Source: Mangrovibacterium lignilyticum
Lineage (GTDB): Bacteria > Bacteroidota > Bacteroidia > Bacteroidales > Prolixibacteraceae
Length of the DNA: 64,000 nucleotides
Direction of reading: 5' to 3'
Assembly (NCBI RefSeq): GCF_010882175.1
Contig: NZ_WKLH01000001.1
Span: forward strand, 1,071,464 to 1,135,463
The translations under genes were made by a program, and so were the position numbers. Positions 36,365-47,100 of the stretch are shown here, piece by piece. Numbering within the stretch: position 1 is the first letter of the stretch; the number at the start of each line of letters is the position of its first letter. The notes under the pieces were generated by a model. That model had not been told where the DNA came from, ran no database searches, and saw nothing but the letters and a program-made list of their open reading frames with translations.

Positions 36365-36398
36365 ACATTCGTGCAAGTTATTTAGACATTGGTTAAGG
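36365..36398 (+). promoter_or_regulatory. Candidate operator, copy 1: direct repeat with 21-bp spacing upstream of GH127
   Basis: ACATTCGTGCAAG at 36365 and ACATTGGTTAAGG at 36386 are 21 bp apart. Over 25 bases from 36366 the sequence matches copy 2 (48247) and copy 3 (51864) at about 21 positions each, with the same AGTT-TTTA core between the ACATT blocks. It is 67 bp upstream of the GH127 start, and a TAAGTTAG at 36415 could be the -7 box. Binding by the cluster's hybrid regulator is inference. Confidence 0.55.
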
Positions 36399-36464
36399 TA
36401 CTCCATCGAAAGAATAAGTTAGTTCACCTTCGGGATTTTAACCGAAAATTTTGACAGAAAAGGT

Positions 36465-38879
36465 ATGGGAATGAGAATATCAAAATTCAAAACACGTTTA
36501 CGCAAAAACCGGGCGATCTACTTTCAGATCCTGCCGTGTATTATTGCACTATCGTGTTCGCTGCAAACTAAAGAAACCACGATTAAGACCGGGGGCCCGG
36601 AAGTGGTCGATTTTAAAGTTTTGCCATTCAGTCTGGCTGATGTAAAACTATCGGATGGCCCTTACCTGCATGCGACAGATCTTGGAATTAACACCTTATT
36701 GGAATACGAACCCGACCGGTTCCTTGCCAAATTCAGAAAAGAAGCCGGACTGGAGCCAAAAGCTGAAAACTACGGTGGATGGGAAGGTGAATCGCTGGCC
36801 GGACACAGTTTAGGCCATTACATGACAGCCATAAGCTTCATGTATCTCACCACCGGCAATGACGAATTTTTAACTCGCGCGAATTACATTGTCGATGAAC
36901 TGGCCACCTGTCAGGATGCCAATGGAACCGGTTATATTGGTGCATTCGAAAATGGCGAAAAGATATTGACGGAAGAAGTGGCAAAAGGTCAAATCAAAGC
37001 TCAGGGTTTTAACCTGAACGGTTTGTGGTCGCCTTTCTACACGATCCATAAAATTATGGATGGACTGTACCATGTGTACAAATATTGTGGTAACGCAAAA
37101 GCACTTGAGGTCGAAAAAAAGTTTGGAGACTGGGTTGGAACTGTTGTCAATGGCCTAACCGATGAACAGCGTCAGGAAATGTTGCATTGTGAATTTGGCG
37201 GCATGAACGAAGCGCTTGCAGATCTCTACGCTGAAACAGGAGATGAAAAGTACATGCAGTTGTCTTTCAAATTTAAGCACGACGCAATCATCGATCCAAT
37301 TGTTGCCGGGGATGATATTCTTGCAGGGAAACATGCCAATACACAAATCCCCAAGTTTGTAGGCTTGGCTCGTCGCTACGAATTAACAGGCGACAGCGCC
37401 GATTACGAAGGAGCCACCAACTTCTGGAACATGATGGTTCATCATCATGCTTATGTAGCGGGAGACTTCGACAACTACGAATACCTCGGGGAACCGAATC
37501 AACTAAACGATCAGTTAAGTAACAGCACTGCTGAAACCTGCTGTGTTTACAACATGCTAAAATTGTCGCGCCACCTGTTTGAGTGGAACGCTTCGGCCGA
37601 AGTGATGGACTACTACGAACGCGCACTGATCAACCACATCCTTTCGTCGCAACACCCCGAGACAGGACATGTCATCTACAACCTGTCGCTCGACATGGGA
37701 GGATTTAAGGAATACCAAAATCCGTACGACTTTACCTGTTGTGTCGGATCGGGCATGGAAAATCATTCCAAATATGGACGAAACATTTACTATCATTCCG
37801 AAAACTCACTGTACGTTGGGCAGTTTATCGGTTCCGAATTGAGCTGGAAAGACAAGGGAGTTGAAATCATCCAAACCACCGAATATCCGGAAGAAGAAGG
37901 CACGACATTGGAAATCAAAACCGATTCGGATAGAACCGTTTCTTTCAACCTGAAAGTGCGGTATCCCTCGTGGGCAAAAAAAGGCATATCTGTCAAAATA
38001 AACGGAAAAAACAAACAAATTGAAGGCCAGCCGGGAAGCTTCGTTAGCCTTGGTGACAAATGGAATGATAGTGACATAATTGAGATCAACATTCCGTTCA
38101 GCTTGTACCAGGAAACGATGCCGGACAACAAAAACAGAGTCGCAATTTTCAACGGGCCCGTTTTGCTGGCTGGCTACCTGGGGCCACTTGACGACCCGAA
38201 AGCGACCGATCCCATGTATGTTCCTGTACTGATGACCAAGGACACTGTTCCTTCGAATTGGCTGACTCCGATTGAAGAACTGAAAAACACATTCAAAACC
38301 TCCGGAGTAGGCTATCCCCGTCAGGTAATGTTGAAACCTTTTTACCGCACTCAGGACTGCCACTACACGGTTTACTGGGATAGCTATTCCGCAGAAGAGT
38401 GGGAACACTACCAGACAGAATACCAAGCAGAACAAGCCCGAAAAAAAGCCTTGGAAGCCAAAACCATCGACATTTTCCGCCTGGGTGAAATGCAGCCGGA
38501 GCGCGACCACAACTTCAAAGAAGAGAAATCATGGGTTGGCGAATACAAATCGAAAAAATACCGGGAAGTTGATCGTGGCGGGCAAGCCTCGTTTGACATG
38601 AAAATTGACGGAAATGGGCCAGATGCGTTGGTGTTTGAATATTGGGGCGGATTTGCGGGTTCGCATACCTTTGACATTGTTGTTGAAGGAACGAAAATCG
38701 CAACCGAAAACATTACCAACAAGGCTCCGGGCAAGTATATCGACGTAACTTACTTGATCCCTGAAAAACTAACAAAAGGGAAAAGTCGTATTAAAGTTGA
38801 ACTGCTTCCGCATGACGGACACCGTGCTGGTCCTTTATTTACGGCCCGAACAATCAAAAACGTTAGATCGGAGAACTAG
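36465..38879 (+). CDS. GH127 beta-L-arabinofuranosidase, lipoprotein
   Basis: An 804-residue exported enzyme that should remove beta-L-arabinofuranose residues, as in hydroxyproline-linked arabinans of plant cell-wall glycoproteins. A basic N-terminus and hydrophobic segment end in IIALSC (lipobox). The (alpha/alpha)6 catalytic domain runs to about residue 560 with the metal site visible: Glu357-x-Cys359 in ETCCVYNMLK and Cys425-Cys426 in FTCCVGSGMENH, equivalent to Glu338, Cys340, Cys417 and Cys418 of Bifidobacterium HypBA1, where Cys417 is the nucleophile. A beta domain follows, and an extra C-terminal domain at about 680-804 (DALVFEYWGGFAGSHTFDIV) is probably carbohydrate-binding. ATG at 36471 is an alternative start. 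Confidence 0.92.
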   Translation: MGMRISKFKTRLRKNRAIYFQILPCIIALSCSLQTKETTIKTGGPEVVDFKVLPFSLADVKLSDGPYLHATDLGINTLLEYEPDRFLAKFRKEAGLEPKAENYGGWEGESLAGHSLGHYMTAISFMYLTTGNDEFLTRANYIVDELATCQDANGTGYIGAFENGEKILTEEVAKGQIKAQGFNLNGLWSPFYTIHKIMDGLYHVYKYCGNAKALEVEKKFGDWVGTVVNGLTDEQRQEMLHCEFGGMNEALADLYAETGDEKYMQLSFKFKHDAIIDPIVAGDDILAGKHANTQIPKFVGLARRYELTGDSADYEGATNFWNMMVHHHAYVAGDFDNYEYLGEPNQLNDQLSNSTAETCCVYNMLKLSRHLFEWNASAEVMDYYERALINHILSSQHPETGHVIYNLSLDMGGFKEYQNPYDFTCCVGSGMENHSKYGRNIYYHSENSLYVGQFIGSELSWKDKGVEIIQTTEYPEEEGTTLEIKTDSDRTVSFNLKVRYPSWAKKGISVKINGKNKQIEGQPGSFVSLGDKWNDSDIIEINIPFSLYQETMPDNKNRVAIFNGPVLLAGYLGPLDDPKATDPMYVPVLMTKDTVPSNWLTPIEELKNTFKTSGVGYPRQVMLKPFYRTQDCHYTVYWDSYSAEEWEHYQTEYQAEQARKKALEAKTIDIFRLGEMQPERDHNFKEEKSWVGEYKSKKYREVDRGGQASFDMKIDGNGPDALVFEYWGGFAGSHTFDIVVEGTKIATENITNKAPGKYIDVTYLIPEKLTKGKSRIKVELLPHDGHRAGPLFTARTIKNVRSEN

Positions 38880-38911
38880 TTTTAATAAAAGCATCAATTC
38901 TTTTTCTCTGT

Positions 38912-38940
38912 AACCATGGTGCCCCCACACCATGGTTTTT
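38912..38940 (+). terminator. Terminator-like hairpin between GH127 and GH43 genes
   Basis: Perfect ten-pair stem AACCATGGTG/CACCATGGTT, loop CCCCCA, then TTTTT. It lies 33 bp after the GH127 stop and may reduce transcription into the rest of the cluster. Confidence 0.85.
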
Positions 38941-38996
38941 ACACCTTAAAACAGATTCCTGAAATACATCTAAAACCGACCAACGGAATGACAAAC

Positions 38997-41141
38997 ATGA
39001 AAATTCAGCTTACAACAATAACGGCTTTCTTTGCCCTTCTTCTATCGATCAGCGGATATGCACAATATTGCCCCATGAAACCGGCAAACGGCAATCCAGT
39101 TCTTCCCGGATATTTTGCAGATCCGACAATTAAAAAGTTTGGCGACACCTATTACATTTATGCCACGACCGATGGCATAAAGCTGGCATCGGGCGAGCCA
39201 CAAGTATGGATCAGCGAAGATTTGGGAAACTGGTACGACCAGGAAATGGATATTGAATTGCCGGAAGGGCTAACTAATTGCTGGGCACCCGATGTACTTC
39301 AGGGGGAGGATGGTAAATATTATTACTACATGGGAAACTGCCAGTTTGGGTGTAACATCTACGGTTACGTCTCCGACACGCCAACCGGTCCGTGGAAACC
39401 TTTAAACAACGGCGAAGCAGTCATTCCGGTTGGTACCGGCAAAGAATATTTGCCGGCGCTAGATGCCCAGTTTCTCGTTGACGACGACGGCTCATTATAT
39501 AACTATTTCGGAACCTGGTGTACTTCGTTTAAAGGAATGGGGTGGGTGAAAATCAACTCAGACGATATGCACACCATCGAGAAGGAAGGTTTTATCCCAA
39601 TAGAGCAAATCCCTCAGGCTTTCGAAGCAGCCTACCCGATCAAAAAAGACAGCATTTATTTTCTGATGTACTCATCGGGCGATTGCCGTCTAGGTACGTA
39701 TGCAGTTCATTATTCCTGGTCGCTATCACCCGAAGGTCCCTGGACTTATGGCGAAAACTGCCCCATTCTGGAAACAACATCCGATGGCTATATCGACAGC
39801 CCCGGACACCACTCAGTACTGGAGAAAGATGGCGAATATTACATTGTTTATCATCGTCACGACAACCCGCACAGCAGTGGAGGCGAGTTCCGCCAGGTAT
39901 GTATCGACAAAATGGAATTCTCCGATCCCTACACCATTGAAAAAGTAACGCCGACACACGAAGGTGTCTGCTTCGAAAGCAGCATGCCCGGCAATTTGGC
40001 TTTCGGCGCAAAAGCAAGCGCCACATCAAGCTATCGTTTGGTAGCCGAAGCCAATCAGTATACCCGCAAAGATGTTGATCATCTTTACGCTCCGGAATTG
40101 GCAACCGACGACAACAACGGAACCATGTGGAAAGCTGCCAGTGCAACCTTGCCGCAATCACTGGTTATCGACCTTGGAAAACAGCAAGACATTAAGCGAA
40201 TATTTACGCAATTCGAATATCCGACATTCTACTATCAGTATAAAATTGAAGTGTCTGCCGACAGCACAAATTGGGAACTTTTCGCCGATCAAACCGCGAA
40301 TAAAACAAGCGGATCGCCAATGATCGATGACAACAACACCTTGGCCCGCTATGTAAAAATTACGGTAACCGGAACAGAAAAAGCAGGCATGTTCCCGGCC
40401 ATCTGGAATGTAAAGGTATTCGACGAAATCTTCGAAACACCTGCAACAAAGAATCACCCCATAGTCGGAAAAGACGGGAACACCAAAAGCCAAGGGCTGC
40501 TGGTTAACTTCGACGCTTCCAAAGTAGGAAAAGGTGAAATCAGCCACGTGAAAAACACAGGGCTGCTGGGTGGTGAATTCAAATTAGCCGGGACGGCATC
40601 AATCGAAAAGGTTGACGGTGTAAAATCGGTTCAACTTGATGGTCAAAGTTTCTTTGAGCTATCCGAAAAAGCTCCGCAAAGCCTCGACTGGAACTCACCA
40701 TTTACTGCTTCAGCCTGGGTTTACATCCCAGAACATCAGGATGGAGCTTGCGTCATTGCATGGAACTCGCGCGAAAATATGCTGCAGGCGTCTTACGCTG
40801 CCATGATGGTCGGAAAAGGCAACTACGGAGCGATTGCACATGGCGACGGTTCCGTTGACCTGAGTTTTAAAAATGTTCCCTCGGAGAATGAATGGCATCA
40901 CTTGGCAGTCACTTTCGACGGTATGAAAGAAAGCATTTATGTTGATGGGAAATTGGATCGCGAAATGCCGCTGATGCTTTTCGTGGAAAAAAGTAAAATT
41001 CTGATCGGCGCTTCCGGCATCGAACCGGAGAATTTGAAAGGATCAATTGCCAACGTTCGCTTATACGATCAACCAATGACTGCGACACAAATCGCGGAAC
41101 TTTACCTGGAAACGAAACCGAAAGGACTTTCGAACAAATAG
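38997..41141 (+). CDS. GH43 family glycosidase with CBM32-like and LamG-like domains
   Basis: A 714-residue secreted enzyme. Signal peptide MKIQLTTITAFFALLLSISG; GH43 five-bladed propeller at about residues 25-330 with base Asp in GYFADPTIKKF, modulator Asp in ALDAQFLVDDDG and acid Glu in QAFEAAYPIK; an F5/8-type (CBM32-like) discoidin domain at about 345-490 (LVIDLGKQQDIKRIFTQFEY, ARYVKITVTG); and a LamG/concanavalin domain at about 510-705 (FTASAWVYIPEHQDGA, WHHLAVTFDGMKESIYVDG). Typical activities are arabinofuranosidase or xylosidase; with GH127 next door an arabinan-type substrate is likely. The frame extends to 38916, but that passes through the terminator hairpin, so 38997 is chosen. 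Confidence 0.92.
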   Translation: MKIQLTTITAFFALLLSISGYAQYCPMKPANGNPVLPGYFADPTIKKFGDTYYIYATTDGIKLASGEPQVWISEDLGNWYDQEMDIELPEGLTNCWAPDVLQGEDGKYYYYMGNCQFGCNIYGYVSDTPTGPWKPLNNGEAVIPVGTGKEYLPALDAQFLVDDDGSLYNYFGTWCTSFKGMGWVKINSDDMHTIEKEGFIPIEQIPQAFEAAYPIKKDSIYFLMYSSGDCRLGTYAVHYSWSLSPEGPWTYGENCPILETTSDGYIDSPGHHSVLEKDGEYYIVYHRHDNPHSSGGEFRQVCIDKMEFSDPYTIEKVTPTHEGVCFESSMPGNLAFGAKASATSSYRLVAEANQYTRKDVDHLYAPELATDDNNGTMWKAASATLPQSLVIDLGKQQDIKRIFTQFEYPTFYYQYKIEVSADSTNWELFADQTANKTSGSPMIDDNNTLARYVKITVTGTEKAGMFPAIWNVKVFDEIFETPATKNHPIVGKDGNTKSQGLLVNFDASKVGKGEISHVKNTGLLGGEFKLAGTASIEKVDGVKSVQLDGQSFFELSEKAPQSLDWNSPFTASAWVYIPEHQDGACVIAWNSRENMLQASYAAMMVGKGNYGAIAHGDGSVDLSFKNVPSENEWHHLAVTFDGMKESIYVDGKLDREMPLMLFVEKSKILIGASGIEPENLKGSIANVRLYDQPMTATQIAELYLETKPKGLSNK

Positions 41142-41168
41142 TTTACAAACAAAAAAAGAACGGTCGCT

Positions 41169-43901
41169 ATGATAAAAAAGATGTTTAACACCTCTTTCCA
41201 ACGAACAATGCGATACACATTTTTCGCATTGCTTGCCTTCAATTTTCTTGCTTGTACAAGCGGTCAACCCCAAGAAACGAAGCGACCAAAAGTGCTGAAA
41301 CTGGAAGAAGGTTTTTCATCCTACCACACGCCTACGTTAGGACTGGAGTTAGTGAATTCATCGCAAACAGTGGCAAAACTGGAGGCGACCGATTACGATA
41401 ATTTTGATTTAGCGCCTTATGAATGGCTAGAGAAAAGGGATGCTGATGGCTTTTACCACTTAGGCGATATCAATTTGTCTGTTAGAAATCCGGATAGCCT
41501 GAGTTGGACAAAATATTCATCGGCCGCCAAGCGTCAACCGGTTAAAGCAATTACCTCAGAAGACAGCTCCGTTTTGGCTGCTGCTGATTTGAAAAATACT
41601 TTTCCGGACGATTTTCCACTGCAGCTCACTCGTTTTTGGCAGAAAAAGGATGACCATTTAGTTTTAAAATTTCAACTAAAGAATCCACTAGAGCATGCCG
41701 TAGAAATCGGGGCGCTTGGCATCCCTTTAATTTTCGACAACAACTTTGATCACAAACACCTGGATGAGGCTCATGCTGAAAATGTCTTTTTCGATCCGTA
41801 TATTGGCGAAGATGCAGGTTACCTTCAGGTTGCCCGCCTAAACGGAGAGGGGCCAGTCATGCTCGTTTTACCTTACGGCCATTCCCCCTTCGAAGCCTAC
41901 CGCCCCTTGCTGGACGATCCGACAAACAGAAGCTTCACCTTTGAAGGCTTTCACGAATGGATGATCTACAGCAAAGCTTATGCTGACAACGAATGGAAAG
42001 GTTCGGAACAATGGAATGAGCCAAGGTCAAAAGTACTGGCTGCAGGTGAGACAATTGAATTTGGACTGGAATTCGTTTTAGCTGACTCCATCAAGGCCAT
42101 CGAAAAAACGTTGATCAGGCACGATCGACCAGTGGTGGTAGGTGTTCCCGGTTATGTTTTACCGGAGGATGTCAATGGCAACCTCTTCATCAAAAGTAAC
42201 AAGTCGATTGCTGCAGTCCAGGTGGAACCAAAAGGTGCACTGGAGGTCAGCTACGACTCCCAAACCAAAGGCAATTGGAGCAAGTACCGGGTGAAAGGTG
42301 CAAAATGGGGACGCGCCCGACTGACGCTCGTTTACGACGATAAATCCATTCAAACGATCAATTATAAAATCATCAAACCCGAAGCGGAAGTTGTTGCCGA
42401 CAACGGGCACTTCCTGACAACCAAGCAATGGTATGTCAACGATGATGATTTATTTGGCAGAAGTCCTTCCGTAATCACTTACGATTACGAAGCAAAAAAA
42501 CAACTGACCGAAGACCGGCGTGCCTGGGTAGCAGGCTTGAGCGATGAAGGCGGTGCCGGCGCCTGGCTGAATGCGATCATGAAACAACTGGTAGAACCAA
42601 ACAAAGAAGAAATTGCTAAACTCGAAGATTTTGTCAATCTAACGATCGTTGGCGGCATTCAATCTGATGAAGGTCCGGGAAAATACGGTGTGCGAAAAAG
42701 CATGTTCTATTACGAACCGGACTCGATGCCTTCCGGCACCTACAGCGATACAGTTGACTACAGCAGTTGGTCGGCATGGCCAAAAAAAGAAGCCATATCG
42801 GTTGGACGTTCCTATAATTATCCCCATGTTACCGCTGCCTATTGGGTGATGTATCGGCTGGCTCGCAACCACGTTGGACTGACCACGCAACAGGACTGGA
42901 GCTGGTATCTTGAACAATCGTTCCACACCGCAATGGCAATGGTAAACCTGGCCCCGTACTACGCACAATTTGGACAAATGGAGGGCTCTGTTTTTCTATT
43001 TTTACTGAAGGACCTTCAAGCCGAAGGGTTCAGCGACATGGCTGCAGAACTGGAAGAAGCCATGAAAACTCGTGCTACCCATTGGGCATCGTTGAACTAT
43101 CCGTTTGGAAGCGAAATGCCTTGGGACTCAACCGGACAAGAAGAAGTGTACATGTGGTCCCATTACTTCGGATTCTCTGAAAAATCGTTGGTGACAATCA
43201 ATGCCATTTTAGCGTACATGCCTACAATACCACATTGGGCCTACAACGGGAACGCCCGCCGCTATTGGGATTTTCTCTACGGAGGAAAACTATCCCGCAT
43301 CGAACGGATGATTCACCATTACGGTTCGCCGCTCAACGCTATCCCTGTTTTAACCGAATACCGCGATCACCCGGAAGACCTGTACCTGCTACGGGTTGGG
43401 TATGGCGGATTAATGGGTGCTCTTTCAAACATCACCGAAGATGGTTTTGCTCCCTGCGCCTCTCACTCCTTCCCTTCCACCCTCAAAAATGATGGTATTT
43501 CGGGAGACTACGGCTCCGGCTATTACGGTTATGCGGTGAACAGTGCAAGCTACATCACTCACGACGACGAACTCGGCTGGCTGGCTTTTGGCGGTAATCT
43601 TTCGGAAAAAGGACCATGGATTGAAACCGCTATTACTACTGCGTCAAAATCGAAAATTTATATTTCCCCCGCCAAGGCATGGATCACCCTGACTGCGGGA
43701 GCGATTGAGAAAGTGAGCTACAACAAAACAACCGGAGAGATAAATTTGACATTGTTGCCAGCTGACACCTACACCCCAAACGCCTACCTTTTAGTTGAAA
43801 AAAATCATCAGAAAGTGGCGATCAAAGGTGACTATCGAAAAAATGAACGCGGTGATTTCATCATTCCATTGAAGAAATCGTCCGTAACAATCAGCATATA
43901 A
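41169..43901 (+). CDS. DUF5695-like large secreted protein, candidate six-hairpin glycosidase
   Basis: A 910-residue exported protein, lipobox-like FNFLACTSG near residue 28. The N-terminal half (about 40-430) reads as beta-rich (LELVNSSQTVAKLEATDYDN, FQLKNPLEHAVEIGALGIPL); the C-terminal half (about 470-830) is helical and resembles an (alpha/alpha)-barrel glycosidase (SVGRSYNYPHVTAAYWVMYR, WDSTGQEEVYMWSHYFGF, HWAYNGNARRYWDFLYGG). It resembles the Bacteroidota DUF5695 family, an assignment made from memory. Acidic residues in DSTGQEEVY are possible catalytic residues. It starts 27 bp after the GH43 gene, so it shares that operon. A new glycoside hydrolase or lyase activity is plausible. Confidence 0.75.
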   Translation: MIKKMFNTSFQRTMRYTFFALLAFNFLACTSGQPQETKRPKVLKLEEGFSSYHTPTLGLELVNSSQTVAKLEATDYDNFDLAPYEWLEKRDADGFYHLGDINLSVRNPDSLSWTKYSSAAKRQPVKAITSEDSSVLAAADLKNTFPDDFPLQLTRFWQKKDDHLVLKFQLKNPLEHAVEIGALGIPLIFDNNFDHKHLDEAHAENVFFDPYIGEDAGYLQVARLNGEGPVMLVLPYGHSPFEAYRPLLDDPTNRSFTFEGFHEWMIYSKAYADNEWKGSEQWNEPRSKVLAAGETIEFGLEFVLADSIKAIEKTLIRHDRPVVVGVPGYVLPEDVNGNLFIKSNKSIAAVQVEPKGALEVSYDSQTKGNWSKYRVKGAKWGRARLTLVYDDKSIQTINYKIIKPEAEVVADNGHFLTTKQWYVNDDDLFGRSPSVITYDYEAKKQLTEDRRAWVAGLSDEGGAGAWLNAIMKQLVEPNKEEIAKLEDFVNLTIVGGIQSDEGPGKYGVRKSMFYYEPDSMPSGTYSDTVDYSSWSAWPKKEAISVGRSYNYPHVTAAYWVMYRLARNHVGLTTQQDWSWYLEQSFHTAMAMVNLAPYYAQFGQMEGSVFLFLLKDLQAEGFSDMAAELEEAMKTRATHWASLNYPFGSEMPWDSTGQEEVYMWSHYFGFSEKSLVTINAILAYMPTIPHWAYNGNARRYWDFLYGGKLSRIERMIHHYGSPLNAIPVLTEYRDHPEDLYLLRVGYGGLMGALSNITEDGFAPCASHSFPSTLKNDGISGDYGSGYYGYAVNSASYITHDDELGWLAFGGNLSEKGPWIETAITTASKSKIYISPAKAWITLTAGAIEKVSYNKTTGEINLTLLPADTYTPNAYLLVEKNHQKVAIKGDYRKNERGDFIIPLKKSSVTISI

Positions 43902-43935
43902 TCTTAGTTGAAGTGCTATAAATATAATGGAAGCG

Positions 43936-43972
43936 TGACCTCGGTTCATCTAAAACAGATCAACTGAGGTCA
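43936..43972 (+). terminator. Long imperfect hairpin after the DUF5695-like gene
   Basis: TGACCTCGGTT pairs with AACTGAGGTCA (one G-U) and continues with ATCT/AGAT, about 15 pairs around an AAAAC loop. There is no T-run, so it may act as an mRNA 3' end stabiliser or a Rho-type boundary. Confidence 0.6.
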
Positions 43973-44132
43973 TTCAATTAAAAAGAACACTTTAATCAAA
44001 AAAAACATTTTTTGGATTCAGTGACAATATGGGAGCAAAAAATATTTAAATGCTATTTTTACCGAAATCAGGAAGATGCTTTCCCAGACAAATAAGAACA
44101 ACGAAGATCGACAACAATTGATGGATGCTTAA

Positions 44133-47100
44133 ATGAAAAAAAACGGCGCAAAATATCATTTATTCTTTTTAAATACGCTTGTGTGTTTAATCGCATTGCT
44201 CTGCTTTCATCAAACCGTTTTTGCTCAAGATCAGGAACCTATTCAATTCCGTCACTACACCCCGGAAGATGGCTTACCATCGTCGTACGTTAAAAGCATT
44301 ACACAAGATACCGACGGATTTATTTGGGCTGCCACGCGTACAGCAGTTGTTCGTTTCGACGGTCAGAACTTTCAGGAATTCCCAACCTACAATGATTCTC
44401 TGAAGCCCCTTCAGATTTTCTGCAACAAGCTGTTCATGACCAAAGATTCAATTCCGATTGCCAGAACAAACAACGAATCTTATTACTATTTCAATCGGGA
44501 TCTTGAAAGCTTCTACCCGTATCCGTTATTGACGGCATTAGGCCCAACCAGCTCCATTGTCGCATCCAAAGGAGGCTTCTGGGTTTGTCAAAACGACCAG
44601 ATTTTCTTTCTAAATGAAGCTACCGGGCAGCGGGAAGGATTAAGACAAAAACTCAAACTTTTCCAGATTCCAGAAGGGAGTTTATTCACATCTATCCTTG
44701 AACGAGGCAACCGTCTGGTTTTTGCGACCACTAAGGGTAAAATATATTCCTACCAAAACAACGAACTCCGGGAATTCGATCTTCCCAATGAACTGAACAA
44801 GGACCAATTCGACCTTCGTTTTATTGATTCCCACGATAATCTTTGGATTCACTCCCAGGATTATGGATTAGCTAATTTAAATCTCACGAATAACTATTAC
44901 AGTTTTTATGCTGAAGCAAGAAAAGACAGCTACCACTTACCACACAATTTAGTACACTGTTTCACGGAAGACCACGAAGGAAGGGTCTGGGTCGGAACAG
45001 AATCAGGACTGGCCATTTATGATCCTGAAACCGACAATCTGGCACTTCATCATTACAAACTAGCAGAACCTAACGGGTTGAATACAGATCCGATTTATGA
45101 TGCTTTTTGTGATCAGCAAGGCAACATTTGGTTGGGGACTTATTTCGGCGGAATTAATTTCTGGAATGGCGAAAAACAGTTTTTCAGAACCTGGACTTCC
45201 GGATTTGGGAAATGGCACCTAAGCGGCAATGTGGTTAGTTGCTTAACGGAAGACGTAGCAGGCAATTTATGGATCGGCCTCGAAGACAAAGGCCTCAACA
45301 AATTGAATCGCCAAAACGGGAAAATGACTCACTATTCGTCGGAAGATGGTCCAAATAGTTTGTCCTATAACAACCTTCACGATTTACTCTTCGTGAACGA
45401 CCATGAATTGTGGATTGCGACCTATACAGGCGGAATCAATGTTCTGAATACCAAAACAAACCGTTTTGAGTATTACAACCGAAAAAATACCAACAACGCT
45501 CTTTCAGACGTCATTTACCAATTTGAAAAAGTTGATGACCGCGTTTACATTGCGACCTCAGAGGGAATAGTCGTATTTGAACAGAAGGACAAAAAGTTCC
45601 ATAAGCTCAAACCTGAGATCACGAGCAGTTTCCAGTTTGAAAGCATCGCAAAAAACGGACAATTCCTTTGGTTTTCATCTGCCCAACAAGTATTCCGATA
45701 CGATATCAGTAAAGACTCCATCGCTCCATTTAGATTAAACGATGAACTTCAAATTGTTAATTTTGTAAAAACCGACTCGAAAGGAAGAGTGTGGTTTGGC
45801 AGCTGTTACAATGGACTATTCTATTTGGATGGAACAACAGGTGAAATCACCCAAATTAACGAGGATAATGGTTTCCCGGCACAATGGATTTTCAGTTTGG
45901 AAGAAGGAAAAAATGGCTGGTATTGGGCGAGCACCAATAAAGGACTGGTGAAATTTCAACCTGAAACAGGCGCCAGTACGCTTTACGACAGTAATTCAGG
46001 CATCCCATTCAACCAGTTTAACTACCGCGCTTCTTTCACCGATAGTAAAGGAAACACCTATTTTGGTGGCAACAACGGAATGATCTCTTTCAACGAAGAG
46101 TCGAAACCGAGCCAGATTCATAAATTACCGGTTGTTTTTACCGGGTTCCAATTATTCAACAAACATGTTCATCCGGGCGACATCAAATGCATGGACAGGT
46201 CAATCAACGAACTGGACGAGCTGGTGTTAAAATACAACCAAAACGTATTCACACTGGAGTACACTGCTTTTAGTTACGCGACCGGCGGTCGTTGTCAATA
46301 TTCGTATTTTCTGGACGGCTTTGAAACGAAGTGGAATAATGTGGGGAACCGGAACTTTGCGACTTATACCAACCTTTCGCCTGGCACATACACCTTCCGC
46401 GTTAAAGCAATCATAAACGACAACCTAAACGAACCACAGGAGCGACAACTCACAATCACCATTTTGCCACCATTTTGGCTGACCAACTGGGCTTTCGGCA
46501 TTTATGGCATCCTGGCTATTCTGATTTTCATCCTTGTATTCCGGGTCGGTAAAAACCTGGAAAAAACAAAAGCGATGGCCGAACTGCAACGTCGCGAGAA
46601 AGTACATGCTGACGAAATACACAAGGTGAAACTCGAGTTTTTCACTAATATCTCACACGAACTAAAAACACCGCTCACCCTCATTCTAGGACCGCTGAAC
46701 AAGCTGATGGCAGAAGAAAAGCTTAGCCCTGCATTTCGGAAGCGTCTAATCGGAATTGAGCGAAACGCAAACCGACTATTCCTGTTGATTAACCAACTGC
46801 TGGAATTCCGGAAAATAGAAAATGGTAAGGAAAAGCTCAAAGTCTCGCCTTGTGATGTTAGCTTGATGATGGATGATATATCCAACTCATTCACTAATTT
46901 GTCGGAAACGAGAGATATCGATTTTCAGCTTGAGTTTCCGGCCCCCGGTAAAATGGCTTGGTTCGACGTCAACAAAGTCGATAAAATCATTTTTAACCTT
47001 TTATCGAATGCCTTTAAGTTTACACCTGAGGGTGGTAAAATTAGTTTTACTGTTGAGTTGAAAAAACGAATTCCCCGAACGCCGGATGAACTCATCGACA

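Noticed and set aside
37806-38510. Minus-strand 234-codon frame in GH127
   Set aside because: Long, but antisense to GH127 with its metal-site residues; Phe/Val-rich content reflects the mirror of the coding strand.
38916-38996. N-terminal extension of the GH43 protein
   Set aside because: It runs through a perfect terminator hairpin and precedes a standard signal peptide starting at 38997.
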